Below are positions 39,919 through 47,606 of a stretch of 64,000 bases of DNA, one piece after another (the stretch's first letter is position 1; each line of letters starts with the position of its first letter). Source of the DNA: an uncultured Bacteroidia bacterium (GTDB lineage Bacteria > Bacteroidota > Bacteroidia > Bacteroidales > F082). Made by a program: the position numbers and the translations under genes. Under the pieces are notes generated by a model, which searched no databases, had not been told where the DNA came from, and saw only the letters and a program-made list of their open reading frames with translations. Location of the stretch: contig CADCGK010000002.1 in the NCBI GenBank assembly GCA_902800965.1, forward strand, positions 1-64,000. Direction: 5' to 3'.

Positions 39919-42080
39919 GGTTGTTCTTCCTTATCTTTTCGTTGGGACAAAGATAAGGAATTATTTCTAACCATAGCAATTATCCCTGCCAAAGCCGCCA
40001 CACCTATGGCGACCCACCACCAACGAAAGGGAAGCGCTTCCTCCTCGACACTTGTTTTTTCGGGTTCGGGCTCAATATAATAAATGTACTTGCCCTCGCG
40101 GATGAGTTGTTGTGTGTAATTCAGGATGGAGTCGCCATTGGCGAAAGAAAGTTCCTCGGGTGTGAAATTGACGGGATAGTCGGGAAGAACTCCTCGACCA
40201 TAGGGGAAACGCTCGTTGACCACCGTGTCGAACACCACCTTGATCGTTGGGATTTGGATGGCTATATCGGAATTGGGCAACACATATTGCGTAAAATTTT
40301 CTGCCTTCATTTGATGGTAGGCCGAACCTGTCTCACGTCCGACGATGACGCCTCGATTCTGCTTTTTCACCCAGCCTGCAAAACAGGTGGAGGCCGAAAA
40401 CGAAGTCTCGTTGGTGAGCACATACAGCCGCCCCTTGTAGTTGACCAAGGAATCTGGATTTCTCCATTCTGGCTCGTCCAACACGAAACCCTCGCCATTG
40501 GGAAGCGGCTTATAATCAGCAAACGGGCCATCCTCACCATTATCCACAGGACAACTGCCGAAGCAAGCATAACTGTTTTTCTTGTTCACAATTTTGCGCA
40601 GACTGGTGCAAAACGGTTTCTGGGCCAGATAGGCATAAATGCCTTCCACCGAGGCTGATGGTCCGCCGTGGTTGAAACGAAGGTCGAGGATTAGGTTGGA
40701 GATGCTGTCGGAGATGAGGTTGGAGAAGATCCCTTTCAGTTGCTCTTGTCCCAAGTCATCAAGTTCGAAAGTACGGAGGGTGAGATAAGCTACTGAATCT
40801 GAGAGTTTCTCATATTCGAAATGCTCCAACATCTTCCCATTTTTATCCACATGATATTGACGATATTGGTATTCCATCCACTGCGGTTCACGGTAAGGGA
40901 CTTTGCGCGTCATCTGCTCAAAACGCTTTGTTTCGCCATCGGCAAAAGTGACCATAAGGTTGGCATCTTTCGCGATTTGCCGGCAATAGTAGGTGTCCAC
41001 TCCATATAGAAGCACGTAATCCCCATAGCTCTTCACATAACCATCGGAAAAGGCAGCATACTCTAACAAGATATTTCTCAGTGAATCAGCAGGTATGCCG
41101 TTCACCGAAACCACTGTTTTGCCGAGATAGTCTTTGTATCTTGGAACAGTGCGCCATACCTGTAATGTGTCGTTGAACCAACCTAAACACACCGAGGAAG
41201 GCAGTCCACTTGTACCCGTCACTTTCGGCGCTGAGATGATGGCCGTATGGCTGTCGTGGATTTTCCCAAGCAATTTGAAAATCAATACCTCAAAATCACT
41301 TCTGGAGATGGTTTCGCCTATTGCAGCCAATTTATTTTTAATATAGGTATCGAATTCCTCTTTCGGTGTGTAGTCATAAAGGCCCGGGAAGGCGTCTTCA
41401 AGAGCCAACATCATACTGTCAATGTCAACTTGTGCTTCCTCATACGTCAATTGGGTCTTGTTGTTCGCCTTGGGTGGAATGAAGGTCGTTTTCAGTCCGA
41501 AAGGTGTCATCGGATCGTCGGCTTTTGAGTTTTTCGAGATACTGATACAAATGCAAGGTTGCTTAATCTTCTTATAAAGGTATCCGACCGTGCCCAAGGT
41601 GTCGCCTCGGTGTATTTTCTCGCCTGTTTTAAATAGTCTTGTTGGACGGATGCCATCAATATAAAGGATTCTTCCATCGGACATCTGCACGCCAACCCAC
41701 AAACTTGTGTTGTGAATTTTTTCCTGAGTCATATTGTCCCATTCAAGGAAAAGCAGAGAATCTTGCTCATAGTTACCTGTCTGTTGGGCAAAACATATCA
41801 ACGAGCAGCTCCAACTGTTGCGGTAGCCCAACAAGGCACTATGGATTTTCCCGTCCACAGGGCAAAGCACGGGGGTTCCCAAGGGCGCCCCGATGATCAA
41901 ATCTCCGAAATTCAGTTCGGCTTGTGTCTGCGCGTCCGCCACGCCGATATAGTCCTGCGGGCGGTAAAGGATGCCTTCGCCAGCCTGTTTACCTGAGATG
42001 GGCCAAAGGAAAGTTTCCTGTCCGACGGCAAAGTTGCCGGCAAGAAGCAGCAGAATGAAAAATTGGAATCTTTTTCGCAT
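39915..42080 (-). CDS. Fusion of a degenerate M23 (LytM-like) domain with an S41 serine peptidase
   Basis: 721 residues from ATG 42080, which gives a clean signal peptide (MRKRFQFFILLLLAGNFAVG); the ATG at 42104 adds eight residues without benefit. Residues ~20-215 follow the LytM/M23 fold (GAPLGTPVLCPVDGKIHS, GDTLGTVGYL, DPMTPFGLK), but the zinc-binding His positions are replaced (LNFGDL and CICISIS), so this domain is probably inactive. Residues ~225-655 are an S41 (tail-specific/tricorn-like) peptidase with LILDLRFNHGGPS and the nucleophile region TNETSFSASTCFAGW. A membrane helix follows at the C-terminus (WWWVAIGVAALAGIIAMV). Possible role: cell-wall-guided proteolysis. Confidence 0.8.
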   Translation of the reverse strand: MRKRFQFFILLLLAGNFAVGQETFLWPISGKQAGEGILYRPQDYIGVADAQTQAELNFGDLIIGAPLGTPVLCPVDGKIHSALLGYRNSWSCSLICFAQQTGNYEQDSLLFLEWDNMTQEKIHNTSLWVGVQMSDGRILYIDGIRPTRLFKTGEKIHRGDTLGTVGYLYKKIKQPCICISISKNSKADDPMTPFGLKTTFIPPKANNKTQLTYEEAQVDIDSMMLALEDAFPGLYDYTPKEEFDTYIKNKLAAIGETISRSDFEVLIFKLLGKIHDSHTAIISAPKVTGTSGLPSSVCLGWFNDTLQVWRTVPRYKDYLGKTVVSVNGIPADSLRNILLEYAAFSDGYVKSYGDYVLLYGVDTYYCRQIAKDANLMVTFADGETKRFEQMTRKVPYREPQWMEYQYRQYHVDKNGKMLEHFEYEKLSDSVAYLTLRTFELDDLGQEQLKGIFSNLISDSISNLILDLRFNHGGPSASVEGIYAYLAQKPFCTSLRKIVNKKNSYACFGSCPVDNGEDGPFADYKPLPNGEGFVLDEPEWRNPDSLVNYKGRLYVLTNETSFSASTCFAGWVKKQNRGVIVGRETGSAYHQMKAENFTQYVLPNSDIAIQIPTIKVVFDTVVNERFPYGRGVLPDYPVNFTPEELSFANGDSILNYTQQLIREGKYIYYIEPEPEKTSVEEEALPFRWWWVAIGVAALAGIIAMVRNNSLSLSQRKDKEEQP

Positions 42081-42106
42081 AGGGACTTGTTTTTGAAATG
42101 ACAAGG

Positions 42107-42114
42107 CAAAACTA
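42107..42114 (-). promoter_or_regulatory. Promoter -7 element (TAGTTTTG) of the peptidase-BspA pair
   Basis: Minus-strand TAnnTTTG match 26 bases before ATG 42080. The 42115-42272 stretch behind it holds nothing else I recognise. Confidence 0.5.
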
Positions 42115-42272
42115 CCACCTTTGTCAAGCAGTTGAAAGGGCGGTCCAAACTATTTTGGGTTTGAAAAAATGTAGATTATTGATTATAAACAAGATACAAT
42201 AGACTTGATTCCAAACTTTCTTACCACTTCCCAGACGAGATAATTGCTTTCAAGACGTTATCGACAAACAAA

Positions 42273-42926
42273 TCACATCCCATTATCTCTTTCATTTTGA
42301 TAGGATTTCCACTTTTCAGGAATGGCCAAATCAAAACCCGATTCTTTTAGATGCACGATATCGGGCAAAAGACATTGACGAAATCTTGATTCATAACGTT
42401 CCAGGTTGATTACTCGCGAAGTACTAATGTTACTCAAACTATTGGAATGGTGAAAGGGAGGGAAAAAAACAAACACCTTGGTCCCTGCTTGCAAAGCTAA
42501 TTCGATAGCAGGTATCATGTCGCTATCAGCAGAAACCACAACAGCTATATCACAAAGATGGTTGTTGGCATCGTTTACAATTTGTGTGGCGATTCGGACA
42601 TCCGACTCCTTTTCTTCGTATGTTTGAATCAAATAACCACAATTAAAGCAAGTTATAGTCTTTCGCAGATATTTTCCCAGAATTAATCGAAATTTAGGAT
42701 TATCCTTATTAGCCTGAAAAAAGGCATTTTGTCGCAATGCTTTATCGGTGTTGTTGGGCCTGGCTGAAAAATACTTCACACACTCCAATTCCTGATCAGG
42801 TTTTATGAATTTTTCAAAAAATTTTATCACATCAAGCCAATAGTAACGTCTCCATCGATGGTCTTTTTTTAGACCATAATAGAAATTAAAACCATCAACA
42901 TATACTATAACTTTCTGTTTTTCCAT
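42273..42926 (-). CDS. NYN-domain (PIN-like) ribonuclease
   Basis: 217 residues. NYN domain of the LabA/DUF88 type: first acidic motif VIVYVDGFNFYYG at residues ~5-17, central EKESDVRIATQIVNDA, then DIAVVVSADSDMIPAIELA with the metal-binding Asp pair. A CFNCGYLIQT segment (~97) suggests a small added metal or RNA contact. Such proteins are metal-dependent single-strand RNases. ATG 42926 is the start: the longer reading to 42962 would translate a terminator hairpin. The gene is separated by 7 bases from that terminator, so its expression depends on read-through. Confidence 0.85.
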   Translation of the reverse strand: MEKQKVIVYVDGFNFYYGLKKDHRWRRYYWLDVIKFFEKFIKPDQELECVKYFSARPNNTDKALRQNAFFQANKDNPKFRLILGKYLRKTITCFNCGYLIQTYEEKESDVRIATQIVNDANNHLCDIAVVVSADSDMIPAIELALQAGTKVFVFFPPFHHSNSLSNISTSRVINLERYESRFRQCLLPDIVHLKESGFDLAIPEKWKSYQNERDNGM

Positions 42927-42933
42927 CGTATTC

Positions 42934-42960
42934 AAAAAAAAGCCCACTTTGAGGGTGGGC
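42934..42960 (-). terminator. Intrinsic terminator directly before the NYN gene start
   Basis: Minus strand: GCCCAC-CCTCAAA-GTGGGC (plus 42942-42960) followed by eight T's (plus 42934-42941), then 7 bases and the ATG at 42926. Placed after the promoter at 42998-43027, it acts inside the leader of the nuclease gene. Confidence 0.85.
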
Positions 42961-42993
42961 AAGCCTTAGTATATTCCACCTAAGGGGGATTCG
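42934..42993 (-). ncRNA. Candidate ~60-nt leader or small RNA upstream of the NYN nuclease
   Basis: Expected to start about five bases past the -7 element and to end at the terminator T-tract. It has two hairpins: CCTTAG-GTGGAATATA-CTAAGG (plus 42964-42985), then the terminator stem. The region has no credible ORF. It may be an attenuator leader, a self-cleavage target of the nuclease, or a small RNA that acts with it. The ends are predicted, not observed. Confidence 0.5.
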
Positions 42994-42997
42994 GATG

Positions 42998-43027
42998 CAA
43001 ATATACGCACTATTTTTGAAAAGTCAA
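42998..43027 (-). promoter_or_regulatory. Promoter (TTG-N19-TATATTTG) of the leader RNA and NYN gene
   Basis: Minus strand: TTG (plus 43025-43027), 19 bases, TATATTTG (plus 42998-43005). Spacing and both boxes fit the Bacteroidetes consensus, among the best in the window. Confidence 0.8.
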
Positions 43028-43038
43028 GAGTTTTGACT
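43022..43038. promoter_or_regulatory. Candidate operator AGTCAA-N5-TTGACT over the -33 box
   Basis: Perfect inverted repeat with six-base arms (43022-43027 and 43033-43038) covering the -33 TTG of the leader RNA promoter. A repressor dimer bound here would block the polymerase. Confidence 0.4.
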
Positions 43039-43087
43039 AAATTTTTTAAAAAAATATGGTAAAAAATTAAAGACAGACGCTATTGCT

Positions 43088-44503
43088 CTAACCTTCACCC
43101 ATCTTTTTCTTCACACGACCCCTGATTTTATCCACCATATTCACCGTGGTGCCGAGGTAATCCGCTTCCTCTTGACGCGAGACTTTAAAATGCGAGAGGA
43201 TGAAGGATTTCTTTTCGTCCTCATCCAAGTCGGGGTATTTTTGACACAGGGTTTCCCATAGGCCAGGATACTTCGCTTCCACTACGGCGAGCATGGCCTT
43301 CCAATGGTCCTTTTCACCAAAAACAGCTTGTTCCACATCGTTGAGGAGGTTTGCTCTCTTGCCATTCAGATAGTTGTCCAACAACAACATGATCCGCTGT
43401 TCCTTGTCCAAAGCCTCCGAAAGCCGATCGGCATAGTCATGCTGGATTTGCTCGTGTTCAGCGTCTTTTTGCGCCAAGGCTTGGTTCTGTTGCTTGAAGT
43501 GGAACAACTCTGCATTGATCTCGGCTTCTTGTTTCCGTTTTCTTGCCAATCGGATTTGGGAAATCAAGAAGGCCAACAAAACCAAGGCCGCGACAACGCT
43601 AATCAAGATGATCCAACGCTGTTTGGCAATGATCTTCTGGTTCATCTCGTTTTGCAGCACCTCATAGTCGTATTTCCGCTGAATACCATACAAGTTGTCT
43701 TTCTCGTCTTTTAGATTATGCCTCGCATAGCCTCTTGTGAACCTCTCGTAATATTGCAAGGCCAACTTGTAATCACCGCGTTCCTCAGCAAATCTAGAGA
43801 ATTCCCAATAGTCAAAATAATGTTCATCGTTTTCAACGGTATCCAACGCCCCCCACATCGCTTCCAACTGACCCCAAAAATAGGTAGCAGAGTCCATGTT
43901 TCCCACTTCCTCATATACCGTTCCCATACTGCGATAATAATAAGCTTTCTTCTCATCGGTATCCAGCCCCGTAATTGCCTTATACTTCCAAAGATACTTC
44001 ACGGCCTTGTCATAGTCACCGCGTTCGAAATTCAAGACATAGTAATTCGTCAGGACCGCCAACCAAACATCTTGATCTTGGCCTTTCTCGGCATAGGCAA
44101 GTCCTTGATCCATACACATCTTGGCACTGTCAAATTCATGGAATGCCGTGTAGGCAGAGCCCATCAGGTTCCACAACTTGGCGCGCTCATCGTAATGCGG
44201 TCCGAAGCCTTCATCGGCAGCCTTCAATCGCCCAATGTATTCATCCTTTGTCTCGCCTTTGCGATACAGCATGTCGCCAATCTGGTAACGGGCACGCGAT
44301 GTCGTGAGTGAATCACCTGCCAATAAGCCGTAATGCTCCGCATTTTTTAAGGCTTCCATGGCAAAGGCCTCGTCGTCGGATTCCAAATAGGCATAACCTT
44401 CTTCCAGCGACTGTCGTGCTTGGTCAAGCAGTTGCCTCGGATCGGGTTTGCAGGCAGTCAATGCCGCAAGAAGGAGAAACAAAATCAGAAGACGCATTTT
44501 CAT
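43088..44503 (-). CDS. TPR lipoprotein-like membrane regulator with C-terminal HTH-like domain
   Basis: 471 residues. Lipobox-like signal (LLLAALTAC, Cys 18), then TPR-like helical repeats (~25-280, e.g. AKLWNLMGSAYTAFHEFDSAKMC and YYYRSMGTVYEEVGNMDSATY in shorter units), a membrane helix (~297-317, WIILISVVAALVLLAFLI), a coiled coil (~320-375) and a C-terminal block (~420-471, YPDLDEDEKKSFILSHF ... GTTVNMVDKIRGRVKKKMG) shaped like the HTH output domain of Bacteroidetes TPR regulators. The TPR part would lie in the periplasm and the HTH part in the cytoplasm. A -7 element lies only 4 bases before the ATG. Confidence 0.75.
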   Translation of the reverse strand: MKMRLLILFLLLAALTACKPDPRQLLDQARQSLEEGYAYLESDDEAFAMEALKNAEHYGLLAGDSLTTSRARYQIGDMLYRKGETKDEYIGRLKAADEGFGPHYDERAKLWNLMGSAYTAFHEFDSAKMCMDQGLAYAEKGQDQDVWLAVLTNYYVLNFERGDYDKAVKYLWKYKAITGLDTDEKKAYYYRSMGTVYEEVGNMDSATYFWGQLEAMWGALDTVENDEHYFDYWEFSRFAEERGDYKLALQYYERFTRGYARHNLKDEKDNLYGIQRKYDYEVLQNEMNQKIIAKQRWIILISVVAALVLLAFLISQIRLARKRKQEAEINAELFHFKQQNQALAQKDAEHEQIQHDYADRLSEALDKEQRIMLLLDNYLNGKRANLLNDVEQAVFGEKDHWKAMLAVVEAKYPGLWETLCQKYPDLDEDEKKSFILSHFKVSRQEEADYLGTTVNMVDKIRGRVKKKMGEG

Positions 44504-44507
44504 AACG

Positions 44508-44515
44508 CAAAATTA
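44508..44515 (-). promoter_or_regulatory. Possible promoter -7 element (TAATTTTG) abutting the TPR regulator start
   Basis: Minus-strand TAnnTTTG match only 4 bases before ATG 44503, so the transcript would be leaderless, or start at the in-frame ATG 44497. The area is AT-rich, so chance is possible. Confidence 0.4.
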
Positions 44516-44559
44516 TAAAACACCTCTTAATTCTAAATTCCAAATTCTTAATTATTTCG

Positions 44560-44567
44560 TACCTTTG
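44560..44567 (+). promoter_or_regulatory. Promoter -7 element (TACCTTTG) of prfB
   Basis: TAnnTTTG match 27 bases before the ATG at 44595. Confidence 0.6.
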
Positions 44568-44594
44568 CACCCAAATTAACACATACTATTCACC

Positions 44595-45708
44595 ATGATC
44601 ACTTTAGACCAACAAAAAGAATTATGTAAGAGGGTTGAGGCCTTGAGGAGGTATCTTTGACGTGGACCGTCGTACCATAGAGGCCCAAGAATTAGACGAA
44701 AAAACCCAAGATCCGCAGTTTTGGAGTGACCCGAAAGCCGCTGAGCTTACCATGAAGAAAGTGCGTGAGGTGAAAGGCTGGCTCAACGGCTATAAAAAGG
44801 CTGAAGAAGCCTACAACGACTTGGCGGTGTTGTTTGATTTCGCCAAGGAAGGCGAAGCCACCGAAGAAGAGGTGGATGCACAATACGCCGAAGCCTTGAA
44901 GATTGTGGAAGACCTGGAATTCAAGAACATGCTTCAGGAAGAAGCCGACCCGATGAGCGCCGTGCTGAAGATCAACGCTGGCGCAGGCGGCACCGAGGCC
45001 CAGGACTGGGCGCAGATGCTGATGCGCATGTATATGCGTTATGCCGAAAACCACAAGTACAAACTCACTATTTCCAACTTACTCGAAGCTGAGGATGCCG
45101 GCATCAAGCAGGTGACGATGAAACTCGAAGGCGACTATGCCTACGGCTACCTGAAAGGCGAAAACGGCGTACACCGTCTGGTGCGCGTGAGTCCTTACAA
45201 CGCCCAAGGCAAGCGCATGACCTCGTTCGCTTCCGTGTTTGTCACACCGCTCATCGATGACAGCATCGAGATTGTGGTAGAGCAATCGAGGTTGTCGTGG
45301 GACACCTTCCGTAGCGGCGGCGCCGGTGGACAGAACGTCAACAAGGTGGAATCGGGCGTGCGTTTGCGCTACCAATACAAAGACCCCTACACGGGCGAGG
45401 AAGAGGAAATCCTCATTGAAAACACCGAAACCCGCGACCAACCCAAGAACAAGGAGAATGCCCTGCGCCTCTTGAAGTCGCAACTCTACGACCGTGAGAT
45501 GCGCCACCGCATGGAGGAGCAGAACAAGATCGAAGCGGGAAAGCTGAAGATTGAATGGGGCAGCCAAATCCGCAGCTATGTGTTCGACGACCGTCGCGTG
45601 AAGGACCACCGTACCAACTACCAGACCTCCGATGTTCAAGGCGTGATGGATGGCAACATTGATGCGTTTTTGAAGGCGTATTTGATGGAATTTGGCGCCA
45701 AAAGATGA
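44595..45708 (+). CDS. prfB: Peptide chain release factor 2, with programmed +1 frameshift
   Basis: RF2 ends translation at UGA and UAA. The first frame runs from ATG 44595 for 21 codons (MITLDQQKELCKRVEALRRY, then L) to TGA 44658-44660 in the context AGGAGG-TAT-CTT-TGA-C, the classical RF2 frameshift site with its internal Shine-Dalgarno. Skipping T44658 continues in the +1 frame from GAC 44659 for 349 codons, total 370 residues. Peptidyl-hydrolysis motif GGQ lies in SGGAGGQNVNK. The stop-codon tripeptide reads SPY instead of the usual SPF. Low RF2 favours the shift, so the gene controls itself. A plain ORF search would wrongly start at GTG 44662. Confidence 0.97.
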
Positions 45709-45732
45709 TTATAAATTATATAAACTAATTCT

Positions 45733-46131
45733 ATGAAAACCCTAACCATCATCACCATGTTTTTGGCCATGTTAGCCAAAGACCCGACTCCAGCCATTCA
45801 ACAATTTGTGAGCACCTATTTCCCCAAGGCCACCATCCTGTTCACCCAACACGATGAAGGTGAATACGAGGTGAGACTGAGCGACGGAACGGAAATCGAC
45901 TTCACCCGCAAAGGCGAATGGAAAAACATCGATTGCAAGCACTCTAACATCTACACCTGCGTGCCTGCCGACCTCATCCCTGTCGAGATTGCCAACTACG
46001 TGAAAGCCAGTTTCCCCGACGAAGATATCATCAAAATCGACAAGGACAGAAGAGACTGGGAAATCGAATTGAGCAACCGACTAGAAATCAAGTTTGACAA
46101 GAAATTCCGAGTCCTCGAAATCGACGACTAA
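45733..46131 (+). CDS. PepSY-like (DUF2874) protein
   Basis: 132 residues: two PepSY-like repeats, IQQFVSTYFPKATILFTQHD with YEVRLSDGTEIDF, then IANYVKASFPDEDIIKID with WEIELSNRLEIKF. The N-terminal signal is short and weak (MKTLTIITMFLAMLA). Proteins of this type are small periplasmic modulators, possibly of proteases. It lies 24 bases after prfB and 20 before cstA. Confidence 0.78.
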   Translation: MKTLTIITMFLAMLAKDPTPAIQQFVSTYFPKATILFTQHDEGEYEVRLSDGTEIDFTRKGEWKNIDCKHSNIYTCVPADLIPVEIANYVKASFPDEDIIKIDKDRRDWEIELSNRLEIKFDKKFRVLEIDD

Positions 46132-46151
46132 GGTTATTAAAAACGTATAAT

Positions 46152-47606
46152 ATGATCACTTTCTTTATCGCTTTGGCCGTCCTCATTCTCGGCTATTTGA
46201 TATACGGAAAGATCGTGGAGAAGCTCTTTGGAGCCGACCCGAATAGGCCCACACCTGCTACGACCATGGCTGATGGTGTGGACTACGTTCCGATGAAGCC
46301 ATGGCGCATTTTCCTGATCCAGTTTTTGAACATCGCCGGCGTGGGTCCCATCATCGGGGCCATTATGGGAGCGCAGTTTGGAACGGCCTCTTTCCTTTGG
46401 ATTGTGCTGGGCAGCATCTTCGCCGGTGCGGTACACGATTACCTGGCGGGCATGATCTCCTTGCGCGACAAGGGAGCTAGTCTGCCTGAAATCCACGGCA
46501 CTTACCTCGGAAACGGCGCCAAGCAGATCATGCGCGGCTTCACCGTCATCCTGATGATTTTGGTCGGCGTGGTGTTTGTCAACACCCCTGCCACCTTGCT
46601 TAACGCTCACTTCACCCAAGGCTGGAACCCCTATATCTGGATCATCATCATCTTGGCTTATTATCTGATAGCCACCCTGTTACCCATCGACAAACTCATT
46701 GGCAAGATTTACCCCATTTTTGGCATCTTGCTGTTGGGCATGGCCGTGGCCATCTTCATTGCCTTTATCATCTACAAGCCTGAGATTCCCGAACTGTGGA
46801 GCGGCTTGCAGAACCGTCATCCTGATGCGCCCAACAACCCCATCTTCCCGATGATGTTCATCTCGATTGCCTGTGGTGCCATCTCGGGTTTCCACGCCAC
46901 GCAGTCACCTTTGATGGCCCGTTGCATGATCAATGAGAAACAAGGCCGCCCGATTTTTTACGGTGCCATGATCACCGAAGGTGTCGTCGCCTTGATTTGG
47001 GCTGCTGCCGCTGCCTATTTCTTCGGTCCCGACAGCGTGGTCGATGTCACGGGCAAGAGCGGTGCCGCCATCGTGGGTGTCATCGCCAACACCTGGTTTA
47101 CCCCTATCATCGCCACCATCACCATCCTGGGGGTCATCAGTGCCGCCGTCACCTCGGGTGACACGGCCATGCGTTCCGCCCGACTCATTGTGGCCGACTT
47201 CATGCATTTCGACCAGAAGCCCATCAAGAACCGTCTGATCATCGCCATCCCGATGTTCGCCATCACCGCAGCCATTTTGGTTTACAGCATCGCCGATGCC
47301 AAAGGCTTCCAACTGATTTGGCGTTATTTCGCCTGGGCCAACCAGGTGCTTGCCACAGTCACCCTATGGGCCATCTCGGTCTATCTTGCCAAAAACAAAG
47401 GCAAACTCTGGTATCTGATCACCCTCATCCCTGCCCTCTTCATGACCATGGTGACGGGCTGCTTCCTCTTCGTCGCCAAGGCCGCCGATGGAGGATTGGG
47501 TTCCGTGCTGCCGAGACCTGTGGGTTACGGCATCGGTGCAGCCATTACGTTGATCGGGTTGGTTCTGTTTATAGTTTGGAATAAAAAACAAAAAAAACAT
47601 GAATAA
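46152..47606 (+). CDS. cstA: CstA family carbon-starvation transporter
   Basis: 484 residues, about 13 membrane helices. Family blocks: PMKPWRIFLIQFLNIAGVGPIIG near 49-71, GTASFLWIVLGSIFAGAVHDY near 77-97, ISGFHATQSPLMARC near 243-257, and VTSGDTAMRSARLIVAD near 335-351. CstA takes up pyruvate or peptides. E. coli CstA is about 700 residues; this is the short form that lacks the C-terminal extension. The next gene starts 8 bases before its stop. Confidence 0.9.
   Translation: MITFFIALAVLILGYLIYGKIVEKLFGADPNRPTPATTMADGVDYVPMKPWRIFLIQFLNIAGVGPIIGAIMGAQFGTASFLWIVLGSIFAGAVHDYLAGMISLRDKGASLPEIHGTYLGNGAKQIMRGFTVILMILVGVVFVNTPATLLNAHFTQGWNPYIWIIIILAYYLIATLLPIDKLIGKIYPIFGILLLGMAVAIFIAFIIYKPEIPELWSGLQNRHPDAPNNPIFPMMFISIACGAISGFHATQSPLMARCMINEKQGRPIFYGAMITEGVVALIWAAAAAYFFGPDSVVDVTGKSGAAIVGVIANTWFTPIIATITILGVISAAVTSGDTAMRSARLIVADFMHFDQKPIKNRLIIAIPMFAITAAILVYSIADAKGFQLIWRYFAWANQVLATVTLWAISVYLAKNKGKLWYLITLIPALFMTMVTGCFLFVAKAADGGLGSVLPRPVGYGIGAAITLIGLVLFIVWNKKQKKHE

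Noticed and set aside
42927..42962. Start at 42962 for the NYN protein, adding 12 residues
   Set aside because: These codons are the terminator hairpin and its T-tract; the NYN domain begins right after ATG 42926.
44662..45708. prfB as a 348-residue gene starting at GTG 44662
   Set aside because: The upstream 21 codons and the CTT-TGA-C site show programmed frameshifting from ATG 44595.
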